From DASXHD01 sp036488725 (GTDB taxonomy: Bacteria > Myxococcota_A > Polyangia > Polyangiales > Polyangiaceae), in contig DASXHD010000052.1 of the NCBI GenBank assembly GCA_036488725.1, forward strand, positions 21,211 through 85,210: a stretch of 64,000 nt of DNA. Direction: 5' to 3'. How positions within the stretch are numbered: the first letter of the stretch is position 1; each line of letters opens with the position of its first letter. A program made the position numbers and the translations under genes. Of the stretch, positions 34,758-43,175 are shown in pieces. Under the pieces are notes generated by a model. That model worked only from the letters and a program-made list of their open reading frames with translations. It did no database searches and was not told where the DNA came from.

Positions 34758-37598
34758 ATGAGCTCCTTCGGGCGCGCGCAGCGCGTCTCGCGCGAAGGCG
34801 GCGACGAGGAGTGGACGTTCGAAGCGGCCGATGCGCGCGTCGCCGAAGCGCTCGTCTCGCTCCAGAAACGCGGGCTCGGCGGGTTCGTGTCGCTCGAGCG
34901 GCTCGAGGACGGTCGCGTGCGCGCGCTCCGCGCGAGCGGGGGCGCGACGATCGAGCACGCAGGCGCGATGGCGTGGCGCGAAGCGGTCGCGTTGATCGAG
35001 ACCTTCGCGCGCGCGATGGCCGAGCACGAACGTCGCGCGGGGCGATCGGCGGCGGACGTGCCGCTCGGGCCTTGGGATTTCGTCATCGCGCCGGTGCCGC
35101 ATCTGCGCGACGACGCGCTCGTCGCCGAAATGGTCGACGCCGAAATTAGCCGCAAGTCGCCGCCCGCGCGGCACGCGCCGCCGGAGCAAGTCGAAGGCGC
35201 GCCGTGGGACGACGGCGCGCGTCGATACGTGCTCGGGCTCGTCGCGTATCGGTTGATCGCGGGCGCGCATCCCTTTGCAGGCGAGGGTCTGCGGCGCGAT
35301 CTCGACGAGCGCGCGACGCGCGGCGTGCCGCCGTTCGCCGACGAGATCGCCGCGGCGCTGAAGCCCGGCGTGCAGTCCCTCGTGCTTCGGATGCTCGCGC
35401 CGCGCGCGCCGGATCGCCCGCGCAGCGCGACCGAGATCGCGCGGGAGTGCAGCGCGCTCTTGGCCGAGACGAGCCCCGGACGACGCAAGTCGACGCGTGC
35501 GATCCCGGCGCCGCGCGCGCTCGCCCCGCGGCTGGCGCGTGTTGCTCCGCAAAATCCATTTCGACGGCGCGCCATCGCGGCAGGCATTGTCGTCGCAGGC
35601 GTGGCCGTCGCGGCCCTCGGCGCGCTCGCGCGGCCGAGCGAAGCCGACGCGAGACACGAGCGCGTCGCGCCGGTCGCGCTTCGCGGAACGCGCGCCGAAG
35701 ATTGCGCCGGCTGCCACCCGCGCGAAGTCTCCGAATGGAAGCGCTCGGTCATGGCGCACGCGAGCAAGAGCCCGCTCTTCGGCGCGCTCGAGAGCGCGGT
35801 CGAAGAACAAGTCGATCGGTCGTCGCGCTGTCCGCTCGGCGCGGGCGTGCTTCGCGCTTCAGGGCCGGACGCGTGCTTCGACGATCGCAGCGGGCTCCGC
35901 GTGACCGGCTCGGGCGGCGAAGGCTGGTGCATCAACTGCCACGCGCCCGGCGAGAACTTGAAAAAGAGCGCGCCCGCTTGGAGCGCGCTCGGCTCCAGCG
36001 TGTCGCGCGAGCCACTGCGCGACGTCCTCGCGCCCGCGTCGCTCGAAGGGATTTCGTGCGCCGTTTGTCATCAGACGATCGGCCCCGTCGGACCGCATCG
36101 CTCCGGCGCGTACGAAGGCAACGCCGGCTGGACGAGCTTCGTCACGGGCGAAGAGTTTCTGTCGCGCCCCGAAGATCGCAGCGGCACGTTCGGCGTCAGC
36201 AACAGCGGTTACTTGCTCGACCCGCGCGCGTTCCGCGACGCGCGCGACGCCGGCGCGGTGGTGCACGGCGATCCTTCGACCACGACGCGTGCGTATTTGC
36301 GCTCGAGCGAGTTCTGCGGCGCGTGCCACGACGTGCGGCTCTTCGGCACCGACGTGCTCGGCGCGACCGAGCGCGGCGAGCACTTCAAGCGCCTCCGAAA
36401 CGCGTACTCCGAGTGGCGCGCGTGGGCCGACGGCGAGCGAAGCGCGGGCCGCGAGCCGGCGACCTGTCAGGGCTGCCACATGAGCCAGTACCCGGGCGTC
36501 TGCGAATCGGCGCCCGGATCGAAGGGCGACGCCGACTGTCCGCCGGGCACTCGCTTCTCGTCGCGGCCGGCGGTCGTCGATCCGAAATCGGTGTCGCATT
36601 ATTTCACGAGCGTCGAAGTGCCGCTCACGCCGGGCTATCCGGATTCGTTCGCCACCGACGCGACGCTCGACGCGTTCGGCGTTCCGATCGGCGAGCGCCA
36701 GCGGCGCGACATGATGCTGCGTCACGTCTTTTCGCTCGCGATCGAAAACGCGACGCGCGCCGGCGACTCGCTTCGCATCCCGGTTCGCATCGAAAACGTC
36801 GGCGCCGGCCACCGGGTCCCAGCGGGATTCAGTCAGGAGCGCGAGATCTGGCTCGAGCTCGAGGTGCGCGACGCGCGCGGCGCGCTGGTTTACCGCGTCG
36901 GCCACGTCGACTCGCCGAGCGAAGATCTCGGCGACAAACGCTTCTTGCGCGTGACGACCTCGGACGACGTGCGCGACGGCCTCGGTCGTCCGCTCGGCGT
37001 CTTCGGCGCCGACGTCGTCGACGGACCGGACGTGCCCGCGTGGTCGCCTCCGCCGAGCGCCGGCGGCACGCGCTTCGAGGGCAAAGGCCTCGTCAATTTT
37101 CAAAACGGATTTTTGCGCTGCGTGCGCTGCATCGGAACGATCGACGACCAAGGCCGGTGCCAGCCGGGCGAAGGGCAGGGGCGAACGCGCGCCGATCGTT
37201 TCGCCGACGGCGCATACGATCTCGACACGGGCGAGTGCCGCTCGAATTTGAGCGGCACGAACGCGCTCTTCGAGACGTACTTTCCTGTGGGCTCGCTCGA
37301 CGCGGACCGCGGCGTCTTGCGCGCGCCCGACGCGATCATCGACACGCGCTCGGCGGCTCCCGGCGTACCTGTAGAATACACGTACTTGCTCGACGCCGCC
37401 GGACGAGCCGGCCCGCTGCACGTTCGCGCGACGTTGCATTTCAGGGCTTTTCCGCCGTTTTTACTTCGCGCGTTCGCCGATTACGAAGCGCGCGCGGCGT
37501 CGCGCGGCTTGCGACCGAGCGGGGCCCAGGTGACGCGCGACATGGTGGAGCGCCTCGAGGTGCTCGACCTCGCGACGGTGGAGGCCGACGTGCCGTGA
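34758..37598 (+). CDS. Pseudokinase fused to a five-heme cytochrome c
   Basis: A 946-residue one-helix membrane protein. Residues about 1-255 keep a kinase C-lobe outline (PPEQV, YVLGLVAYRLIAGAHPF, then RPRSATEIA) but lack the Gly-loop, catalytic HRD and DFG, so it is a pseudokinase. A membrane helix follows (about 270-293, RRRAIAAGIVVAGVAVAALGAL). The extracytoplasmic part has five CxxCH heme sites at C316, C391, C434, C520 and C570; the first, with CAGCHPREVSEWKRSVMAHA, looks like cytochrome c554-type modules. A beta-rich C-terminus (about 620-946) has no heme motif. Orientation (kinase in, hemes out) follows the basic residues before the helix. The stop overlaps the next start (GTGA). Confidence 0.88.
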   Translation: MSSFGRAQRVSREGGDEEWTFEAADARVAEALVSLQKRGLGGFVSLERLEDGRVRALRASGGATIEHAGAMAWREAVALIETFARAMAEHERRAGRSAADVPLGPWDFVIAPVPHLRDDALVAEMVDAEISRKSPPARHAPPEQVEGAPWDDGARRYVLGLVAYRLIAGAHPFAGEGLRRDLDERATRGVPPFADEIAAALKPGVQSLVLRMLAPRAPDRPRSATEIARECSALLAETSPGRRKSTRAIPAPRALAPRLARVAPQNPFRRRAIAAGIVVAGVAVAALGALARPSEADARHERVAPVALRGTRAEDCAGCHPREVSEWKRSVMAHASKSPLFGALESAVEEQVDRSSRCPLGAGVLRASGPDACFDDRSGLRVTGSGGEGWCINCHAPGENLKKSAPAWSALGSSVSREPLRDVLAPASLEGISCAVCHQTIGPVGPHRSGAYEGNAGWTSFVTGEEFLSRPEDRSGTFGVSNSGYLLDPRAFRDARDAGAVVHGDPSTTTRAYLRSSEFCGACHDVRLFGTDVLGATERGEHFKRLRNAYSEWRAWADGERSAGREPATCQGCHMSQYPGVCESAPGSKGDADCPPGTRFSSRPAVVDPKSVSHYFTSVEVPLTPGYPDSFATDATLDAFGVPIGERQRRDMMLRHVFSLAIENATRAGDSLRIPVRIENVGAGHRVPAGFSQEREIWLELEVRDARGALVYRVGHVDSPSEDLGDKRFLRVTTSDDVRDGLGRPLGVFGADVVDGPDVPAWSPPPSAGGTRFEGKGLVNFQNGFLRCVRCIGTIDDQGRCQPGEGQGRTRADRFADGAYDLDTGECRSNLSGTNALFETYFPVGSLDADRGVLRAPDAIIDTRSAAPGVPVEYTYLLDAAGRAGPLHVRATLHFRAFPPFLLRAFADYEARAASRGLRPSGAQVTRDMVERLEVLDLATVEADVP

Positions 37599-39757
37599 GC
37601 GCGGCGGCGACCGTTGCGAAACGATTTCCGGACGTGGTCTTCCGGCATCCGCTGCTCGCCGCGCTGGACGCGCGCGCGCGCGCCGAGCTCGAGAGCGCCG
37701 GCGAGGTGCGCGCGCTTCGGGCGGGCGAGTCGCTCTTTCGCGCGGGCGACCCGGCCGACGCGCTCTTCGTCGTGACGAGCGGCGAGATCGCGCTTCGGTC
37801 CGGCGCGCGCACCGCCGAGCTTCGTCGCGCACGCGCGGGCGACGCGGTCGGCGAGGAGTCGGTCGCACGCGCGCACGCGACGCGCCGCCACGACGCGTCC
37901 GCCGCGACCGATGCCGAGATCGCGCTGCTCCCGTCTGCGCTGCTTCGTCGCGTGATGGCGCGCGGCGAGTCGAGCGACGCCGGCGCACGGACGCGCCGCT
38001 GGCTTCTTCGTGCGCTCGCGAGCGACGCGCTCGAGCGCTCCGCGTTCTCCGGGGACCTGCCGGCGCGCGAGCGCGAGATCATGCTCGACGCGGGCCGCGC
38101 GATCGAGCTTCGCCGCGGCGACGTGCTGCATCGCGAAGGCGATCCGTCGAGCGAAGCGTACTTTCTCGCGGAGGGCATCGTGCGCGTCGCCGGCGGAGGC
38201 GGCGTGCTCGCGTATCACAAGGCGGGCGATTTCTTCGGGGACGAAGCGATCGAAGACGAGGTGCGCGACGCGACCGCGACCGCAACGAGCGAGGCTTGGA
38301 TCTTCGCGGTTCGCGCCGAGGTCGTGCGCGAGGTCGCCGCGCGCCATCCCGATGCGCTCGGGCGCGCGCTCCGGGTGCAGACGGCCGCGCGCGCTCGCCA
38401 GCGAGAAATCCGCGAGAACGCGACGCGCCACGTGCTCGACGATTTGCATCGCTTCGAGACGTCGCGCTCGCTCCTCGCGATCGATCAAGAGCGATGCATT
38501 CGCTGCGGCGCGTGCGCGTGGAGCTGCGGGGCGACGCACGACGATGGCGTCTCGCGTTTGCTCCGGCGCGGCGACGTCGTCGTCGCGAAGGTCTCGGGCC
38601 GCGCGAAGACGCTGCTCCTCCCGAGTAGCTGCCAGCACTGCAAGAACCCCGCGTGCATGATCGACTGCCCGACCGGCGCGATCACGCGCGACGCGCGCGG
38701 GGAGGTGCAGATCCGCGAAGAGCTTTGCACCGGATGCGGAAGCTGCGCGAAGGCTTGTCCGTGGGACAACATTCAGATGGCGCCGCGCGGCCGGCGGCTC
38801 CCGCTCGTGACGGCGTCGGACGCGGTCGCGGTGAAATGCGATTTGTGCCACGACCGCAACGGAGCCGAGGCGGCGTGCGTCGCGGCGTGCCCGGCCGAGG
38901 CGATCGAGCGGATCGATCCGAGCGTCGCGCTCGACGAGGTCGCCGCCGTCCTCGAACGACGTCCGCGAGCCGAGGCGGGCAAGCGCGCGTTTCCGATTTC
39001 GGCGATCGTGGGCGGAGCGGCGGCGGCGGGTGCGGGCGCAGCGCTCTCGGGGACCGCGCTGTCGCGCAGCGCGAGCGGCGTGCTTCTTCTGATGCTCATC
39101 CTCGGGCTTTTTTCGTACGCGGGCGTCAAGCGACTCGGCGTTCGCGTGCGCGGGCGCGCCGCGCGCGTCTTCGTCGTCCGGCCGCATTTCGTCGTGCACC
39201 TCGGGCTCGGGGCGGCGAGCTTCGGCGTCGCGATCGCGCACGCCGGTGGAACGTCGGCGCTCGCGGTCGCTTTTTGGGCGTGCGCGATCCTCGGCGCGCT
39301 CGCCGGGACGCTCGGCAAGCTCGTGCCGCCGCGGCTCGCGCGGATCGAACGAAAAGCCCTCTTGCCCGAAGAAATCGCCGAGCAGCTCGCGCTCCTCGAC
39401 GCGCGCGTCTTCCGCGATCTCACGGGGCGGAGCGATTTGCTGAAAGGTCTCTACGCGCGCGTGCTCCGACCCTTTTCGAGCTCGCCGTTCGTGCTCGCGT
39501 CGATCTGCGCGCGCGGGACGAGCCAGCGCGCGCTCCGCGACCGGCTCGGAGAACGCATTCGCGGCCTCGTCGGCGAGGCCGACGAGCGCCTCGCGGGTTT
39601 GGATGGTCTCGTCGCGAGCACGGCCGAGCGTCAAGCGCTGCGCGCGCAACGCCTCCTCGACGCGCTCCTTCGCGGCGCGAGCTTCGCGCATGTCGTCCTC
39701 GCCGCGGCGCTCGCGGTGCTCGTCGCGATCCACGTCTTCGTCGAGGTGACGCGATGA
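37595..39757 (+). CDS. Two cyclic-nucleotide-binding domains fused to a four-cluster ferredoxin and a membrane di-heme-b-like domain
   Basis: A 720-residue protein starting at a GTG overlapping the previous stop. Two CRP/cNMP-type beta-roll domains (about residues 18-130 and 150-270, with ALFVVTSGEIALRSG and AYFLAEGIVRVAGGG). Then a DmsB-like ferredoxin with 16 cysteines: C301/304/307/311, C346/349/354/358, C378/381/384/388, C415/418/428/432. No Sec or Tat signal, so this part is cytoplasmic. The C-terminus has about four membrane helices. H535 and H549 in one helix and H699 and H713 in another are each 14 apart, the classic spacing for two bis-His b hemes. The ferredoxin could pass electrons to membrane heme under cAMP- or cGMP-type control. 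Confidence 0.87.
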   Translation: MSAAATVAKRFPDVVFRHPLLAALDARARAELESAGEVRALRAGESLFRAGDPADALFVVTSGEIALRSGARTAELRRARAGDAVGEESVARAHATRRHDASAATDAEIALLPSALLRRVMARGESSDAGARTRRWLLRALASDALERSAFSGDLPAREREIMLDAGRAIELRRGDVLHREGDPSSEAYFLAEGIVRVAGGGGVLAYHKAGDFFGDEAIEDEVRDATATATSEAWIFAVRAEVVREVAARHPDALGRALRVQTAARARQREIRENATRHVLDDLHRFETSRSLLAIDQERCIRCGACAWSCGATHDDGVSRLLRRGDVVVAKVSGRAKTLLLPSSCQHCKNPACMIDCPTGAITRDARGEVQIREELCTGCGSCAKACPWDNIQMAPRGRRLPLVTASDAVAVKCDLCHDRNGAEAACVAACPAEAIERIDPSVALDEVAAVLERRPRAEAGKRAFPISAIVGGAAAAGAGAALSGTALSRSASGVLLLMLILGLFSYAGVKRLGVRVRGRAARVFVVRPHFVVHLGLGAASFGVAIAHAGGTSALAVAFWACAILGALAGTLGKLVPPRLARIERKALLPEEIAEQLALLDARVFRDLTGRSDLLKGLYARVLRPFSSSPFVLASICARGTSQRALRDRLGERIRGLVGEADERLAGLDGLVASTAERQALRAQRLLDALLRGASFAHVVLAAALAVLVAIHVFVEVTR
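38051..38062 (+). repeat. Copy of a 12-base motif found five times on the + strand
   Basis: GGGGACCTGCCG occurs at 5452-5463, 32465-32476, 33563-33574, 38051-38062 and 40810-40821, all on the + strand. Four copies encode Gly-Asp-Leu-Pro in frame; the copy at 32465 is read in another frame (Gly-Thr-Cys-Arg), so it is not only a shared peptide. No reverse-complement copy was noticed by eye. Confidence 0.5.
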
Positions 39758-41667
39758 GCTCGGACGTCCGTCGCGCGCGCGATCTGCTCTTCGCCGCCGC
39801 CGCGTGCGCCATCGGGATCGGCGTCTTCGCCGCTGCCACGCGATTCACCGGTCGAAGCGCGACCGCGCCCGGCGCGCTCTCGCGTCCGCATCGTCTCGCG
39901 AACGTCACGTGCGACGCGTGCCACGCCAAAGGCGATCCGGCCGCGAGCTGCACCGGATGTCACGACGCGACGAAGCATCGCTCGATGCGCCCCGGCCACG
40001 CGCGCGCCGGGCTCGGCTGCGTCGACTGCCACCGCGCGCACGGCGAGGGCCAGACCGTCGCGCTCGAGACGAGCGGCGCGTTCGTCCGCTCCGGCGCGGG
40101 CATCGAGACGCGCGGACAGCTCGCACACGGCGCGCCCTCGGCGACGGTGCCGCTCGTTTCGCTCGCCACGTGCACGCGCTGTCATGACGCGACGTCGCGC
40201 GCTGATCCGATCGCCACGTGCGTCTCGGGATCCGGCGACCCGACGCGCACCGCAGTCACGTGCATGGACGAGCATCAACGCGCCGGCGACACGCGACGCT
40301 TCGCCGCGTGGACCGCGGCGTCCGAGGTCGCGCGCTCGACGCCGTGGCTCTCCGCCCCTCGCGAAGAGCCGCGTCCGTGGGGCTTCGCCGCCGCGGGTCT
40401 CGTCGCGGCGAGCTCGGCGCTCGTCTTCCGTCGTCGCCGCCGCGATCGAAAAACGTCCGACGCTCCGATCGCCCCGCCCGCGATCAAACGCTTGCCGATC
40501 ATCGACGCGAGCACGTGCCTCGGGTGCCACGCGTGCGTCGACGCGTGCCCCTTCGGCGTCATCGAGGTCGAAAAATTCGTCGCCGTCGTCGCGCGGCCCG
40601 ACGACTGCTGCGGCGTCGTCACGTGCGAGCAGGCGTGCCCGAACGGATCGCTCCGCGTGGCCGAAGAGGGCGCCGCGATCCCGCGTCTCGTGGACGACCG
40701 ACTCGAAAGCGTCGACGTTCCCGGCCTCTTCATGGCCGGCGATCTCACGGGCCTTCCACTCATCAAGAACGCGCTTCGACAAGGCGCCGCCGCGATCGAC
40801 GCGATCGCCGGGGACCTGCCGAACAAACGCGACGACGACCTGCTGGACGTCATCATCGTCGGCGGCGGTCCCGCGGGTCTCGCCGCGTCGCTCCGCGCCA
40901 AGGAGCGCGGGCTCTCCTACGTCACGCTCGAGCAGTTCACGCTCGCCGCGAGCATCCAGGCGTTTCCGCGACACAAGCTCGTCTACGACCAACCGCTCCA
41001 AGTGCCGGTCGAGGGCGAGCTGTGGCTTCGCGAGACGACGAAAGAGGAGCTCCTCGCGCAGTGGACGCGCGTCGCGCGCAAGCACGCGCTCGCGATCCGC
41101 GAAGGCCACCGCGTCGCCGAGGTGCGCACCGAAGATGGCGTCTTCGTCGTTCGCGCGGAGCACGAAGGCTCGGACGTCACGTTCCGTGCGCGGCGCGTCA
41201 TCTTCGCGACCGGGCGGCGCGGCAGCCCGCGCAAGCTCCGGATCGAAGTCGCCGCGGGCGCCGAGTCGAAGATTTTTCATCACCTCGCCGACGCGCGCTC
41301 GCTCGCGGGGCAGCGCGTGGTCCTCGTCGGGCTCGGCGACGTCGCGCTCGAGGCCATCGTCGCCCTCGCGTCGCAGCCCGGCACGCACGTCACGGTGTGT
41401 CACCGCGGCGAAGGCTTCACGCGCGGCAAGGCGCGCAACGTGAGCGAAGTGAAATGGCTCGCCGAACGCGGAAAGATCGACCTCCGCCTCCGCACGGAGC
41501 TCATTTCGGTCGGAAAAACAGCCCGAATTCGCACGCCAGACGGAACGGCCGAGCTCGCCGCCGACGCCGTTTTCGTGCTGATCGGCGGCGTGCCGTCGTG
41601 GGACCTCCTCGAGCGCGCAGGCGTGCGGCAGATCCTTTCCGAGGCTGGCGCGTCCAAGGCTCCGTGA
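39754..41667 (+). CDS. Tetraheme cytochrome c - ferredoxin - FAD/NAD(P) reductase fusion
   Basis: A 637-residue protein starting at an ATG overlapping the previous stop (ATGA). N-terminal membrane helix (DLLFAAAACAIGIGVFAAATRF, about 10-31); periplasmic part with four CxxCH sites at C53, C66, C89 and C140; second helix (about 209-226) followed by RRRRRDRK, which places the rest inside. Then a ferredoxin with C255/258/261/265 and an atypical second set C285-C286, C291, C295. Finally a thioredoxin-reductase-fold domain with GGGPAG (FAD, near 369) and VLVGLGDVALEA (NAD(P)). The redox-active CxxC of thioredoxin reductase is absent, so this is more likely an NAD(P)H:ferredoxin-type flavoprotein. 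Electrons could flow from NAD(P)H to the outer hemes. Confidence 0.9.
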   Translation: MSSDVRRARDLLFAAAACAIGIGVFAAATRFTGRSATAPGALSRPHRLANVTCDACHAKGDPAASCTGCHDATKHRSMRPGHARAGLGCVDCHRAHGEGQTVALETSGAFVRSGAGIETRGQLAHGAPSATVPLVSLATCTRCHDATSRADPIATCVSGSGDPTRTAVTCMDEHQRAGDTRRFAAWTAASEVARSTPWLSAPREEPRPWGFAAAGLVAASSALVFRRRRRDRKTSDAPIAPPAIKRLPIIDASTCLGCHACVDACPFGVIEVEKFVAVVARPDDCCGVVTCEQACPNGSLRVAEEGAAIPRLVDDRLESVDVPGLFMAGDLTGLPLIKNALRQGAAAIDAIAGDLPNKRDDDLLDVIIVGGGPAGLAASLRAKERGLSYVTLEQFTLAASIQAFPRHKLVYDQPLQVPVEGELWLRETTKEELLAQWTRVARKHALAIREGHRVAEVRTEDGVFVVRAEHEGSDVTFRARRVIFATGRRGSPRKLRIEVAAGAESKIFHHLADARSLAGQRVVLVGLGDVALEAIVALASQPGTHVTVCHRGEGFTRGKARNVSEVKWLAERGKIDLRLRTELISVGKTARIRTPDGTAELAADAVFVLIGGVPSWDLLERAGVRQILSEAGASKAP

Positions 41668-43151
41668 AGCTCCGCACAGCCGTCCTCGCCGCCATGCTCG
41701 CCGCCAGTAGCTCCGTCCTCGCGGGCGTTTTCGCGCCGCTGCCGACCTACGACGACCCGAAACCGAGTTGGACGCCGTCCGGCCCCGCGGCCGACACGAC
41801 CGACCTCTCGCGCTTCCAAGTCGACCAAACGCTCAAGCTCGAGGCTCGTCTCGGACGCGCGTCAGTCGCCAAAGGCAGCGACGGGTCGACGTTTCTCTTC
41901 GCGTCGGTGACCGGGGCGGAGGGCACGTCGAGCGCGCCACCTCTGAACCTCGCGATCGTGATCGACAAGTCGGGCTCGATGAAAGGCGAGCGCATCGCGC
42001 GCGCGATCGACGCGGGCGTGGGCGTGGTCGAGCGCATGCGCGACGGAGACACGATCACGGTCGTCGATTTCGACACCGCGTCCGAGATCGTCGTCGCGCC
42101 GACGCGTCTCACGTCGTCGAGCCGCCCGAGCGTCGAGGCCGCCATCCGCGGCATTCGACTCGGCGGCGACACCTGCATCTCGTGCGGCATCGAGACTGCC
42201 GCCGCGCAGCTCCGCGCCGCGCCGCTGTTCGGCGATCACGTGACGCGCATGATCGTCCTCTCCGACGGCGCGACCAACCACGGCGTCACAGATCTGCCCG
42301 GCCTTCGTTCCATCGCCGGACGCATGCGCGACCGCGGCTGCTCGATCACGACCATCGGCGTCGACGTCGACTTCGACGAAAAAGTCATGGCGGCGCTCGC
42401 GCAAGAATCCAACGGCCGGCATTACTTCGTCGCGAGCGCAGCGGGCCTTCCGGCGATCTTCTCGCAAGAGTTCGACTCGCTCGTCGCGAGCGTCGCGCAG
42501 GACGCGGATCTCGCGATCGATCTGGCGCCCGGCGTCGAGGTCGAGCAAGTCTTCGATCGCACGTTTCGGCGTGAAAATGCGGCCGGCGGCGATCGGATCG
42601 TCATCCCGTTCGGCGTCTTTTCCGCCAAGCAACAAAAGACCGCGCTCGTGAAATTGCGCGTGCCGACCGATCACGACGGCACGACGCCCGTCGCGCGCAT
42701 GAGCCTCACGTATCGCGACTTGGTCGCGCGGAGCGATCGTCACGAAGACGGGAGCGTCGCGCTTCTCGTCAAGACCGACGGCAGCGAGCAGCGCGAGATC
42801 GATCCGTTCGTCGGCGATCGCGTCGAGCGAAGCCGCACCGCCGAGACGCTCACCAAAGCCAACGAGCTCTTCGAATCGGGTCACCTCGCCGAGGCGCAAG
42901 CCACGCTCGCGACGCGCGAAACCGATCTGCACCGAAGCCCCGTGCGCCTCGCGGCGAACGGGCTCGGCGGCGGCGGCGCGGCCCTCGACAAGGATCTCGA
43001 CCAACAGCTCGGCGCGGTCGCCGAAGCCGAGAAAAACATGGCGCCGATGGCGACGACGGTCGCAGGCGCGGCGCCGGCGCCCGCTCACGCCCACGCGGCG
43101 GCGGTTCAAGTCCGCAAGAACGCGCAGGCCGCGACGGACCTCGCCTTCTGA
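41664..43151 (+). CDS. Secreted von Willebrand factor type A domain protein
   Basis: A 495-residue protein starting at a GTG overlapping the reductase stop (GTGA), with signal peptide (KLRTAVLAAMLAASSSVLAGVFA). The VWA domain (about residues 90-280) has an intact MIDAS motif DKSGSMKGER, the threonine in GGDTCISCG and the acidic DGATNHG. A beta-sandwich-like region and a Gly/Ala/His-rich tail follow. VWA proteins bind protein partners through a metal ion. The overlap ties its translation to the redox genes, though its own role there is unknown. Confidence 0.85.
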   Translation: MKLRTAVLAAMLAASSSVLAGVFAPLPTYDDPKPSWTPSGPAADTTDLSRFQVDQTLKLEARLGRASVAKGSDGSTFLFASVTGAEGTSSAPPLNLAIVIDKSGSMKGERIARAIDAGVGVVERMRDGDTITVVDFDTASEIVVAPTRLTSSSRPSVEAAIRGIRLGGDTCISCGIETAAAQLRAAPLFGDHVTRMIVLSDGATNHGVTDLPGLRSIAGRMRDRGCSITTIGVDVDFDEKVMAALAQESNGRHYFVASAAGLPAIFSQEFDSLVASVAQDADLAIDLAPGVEVEQVFDRTFRRENAAGGDRIVIPFGVFSAKQQKTALVKLRVPTDHDGTTPVARMSLTYRDLVARSDRHEDGSVALLVKTDGSEQREIDPFVGDRVERSRTAETLTKANELFESGHLAEAQATLATRETDLHRSPVRLAANGLGGGGAALDKDLDQQLGAVAEAEKNMAPMATTVAGAAPAPAHAHAAAVQVRKNAQAATDLAF

Positions 43152-43175
43152 TCTCGATTTCAATACAACGTCGGG

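Noticed and set aside
37117..37131. CVRC near the end of the pentaheme protein as a sixth heme
   Set aside because: The next residue is Ile rather than His, so it does not meet the CxxCH rule.
38837..38853. CDLCH in the four-cluster ferredoxin as a heme site
   Set aside because: It sits within the fourth ferredoxin cysteine set (C415, C418) in a part with no export signal, so it is an iron-sulfur ligand motif, not a c-type heme site.
40516..40530. CLGCH as a fifth heme site in the reductase fusion
   Set aside because: It is the first half of CxxCxxCxxxCP and lies after the helix on the cytoplasmic side.
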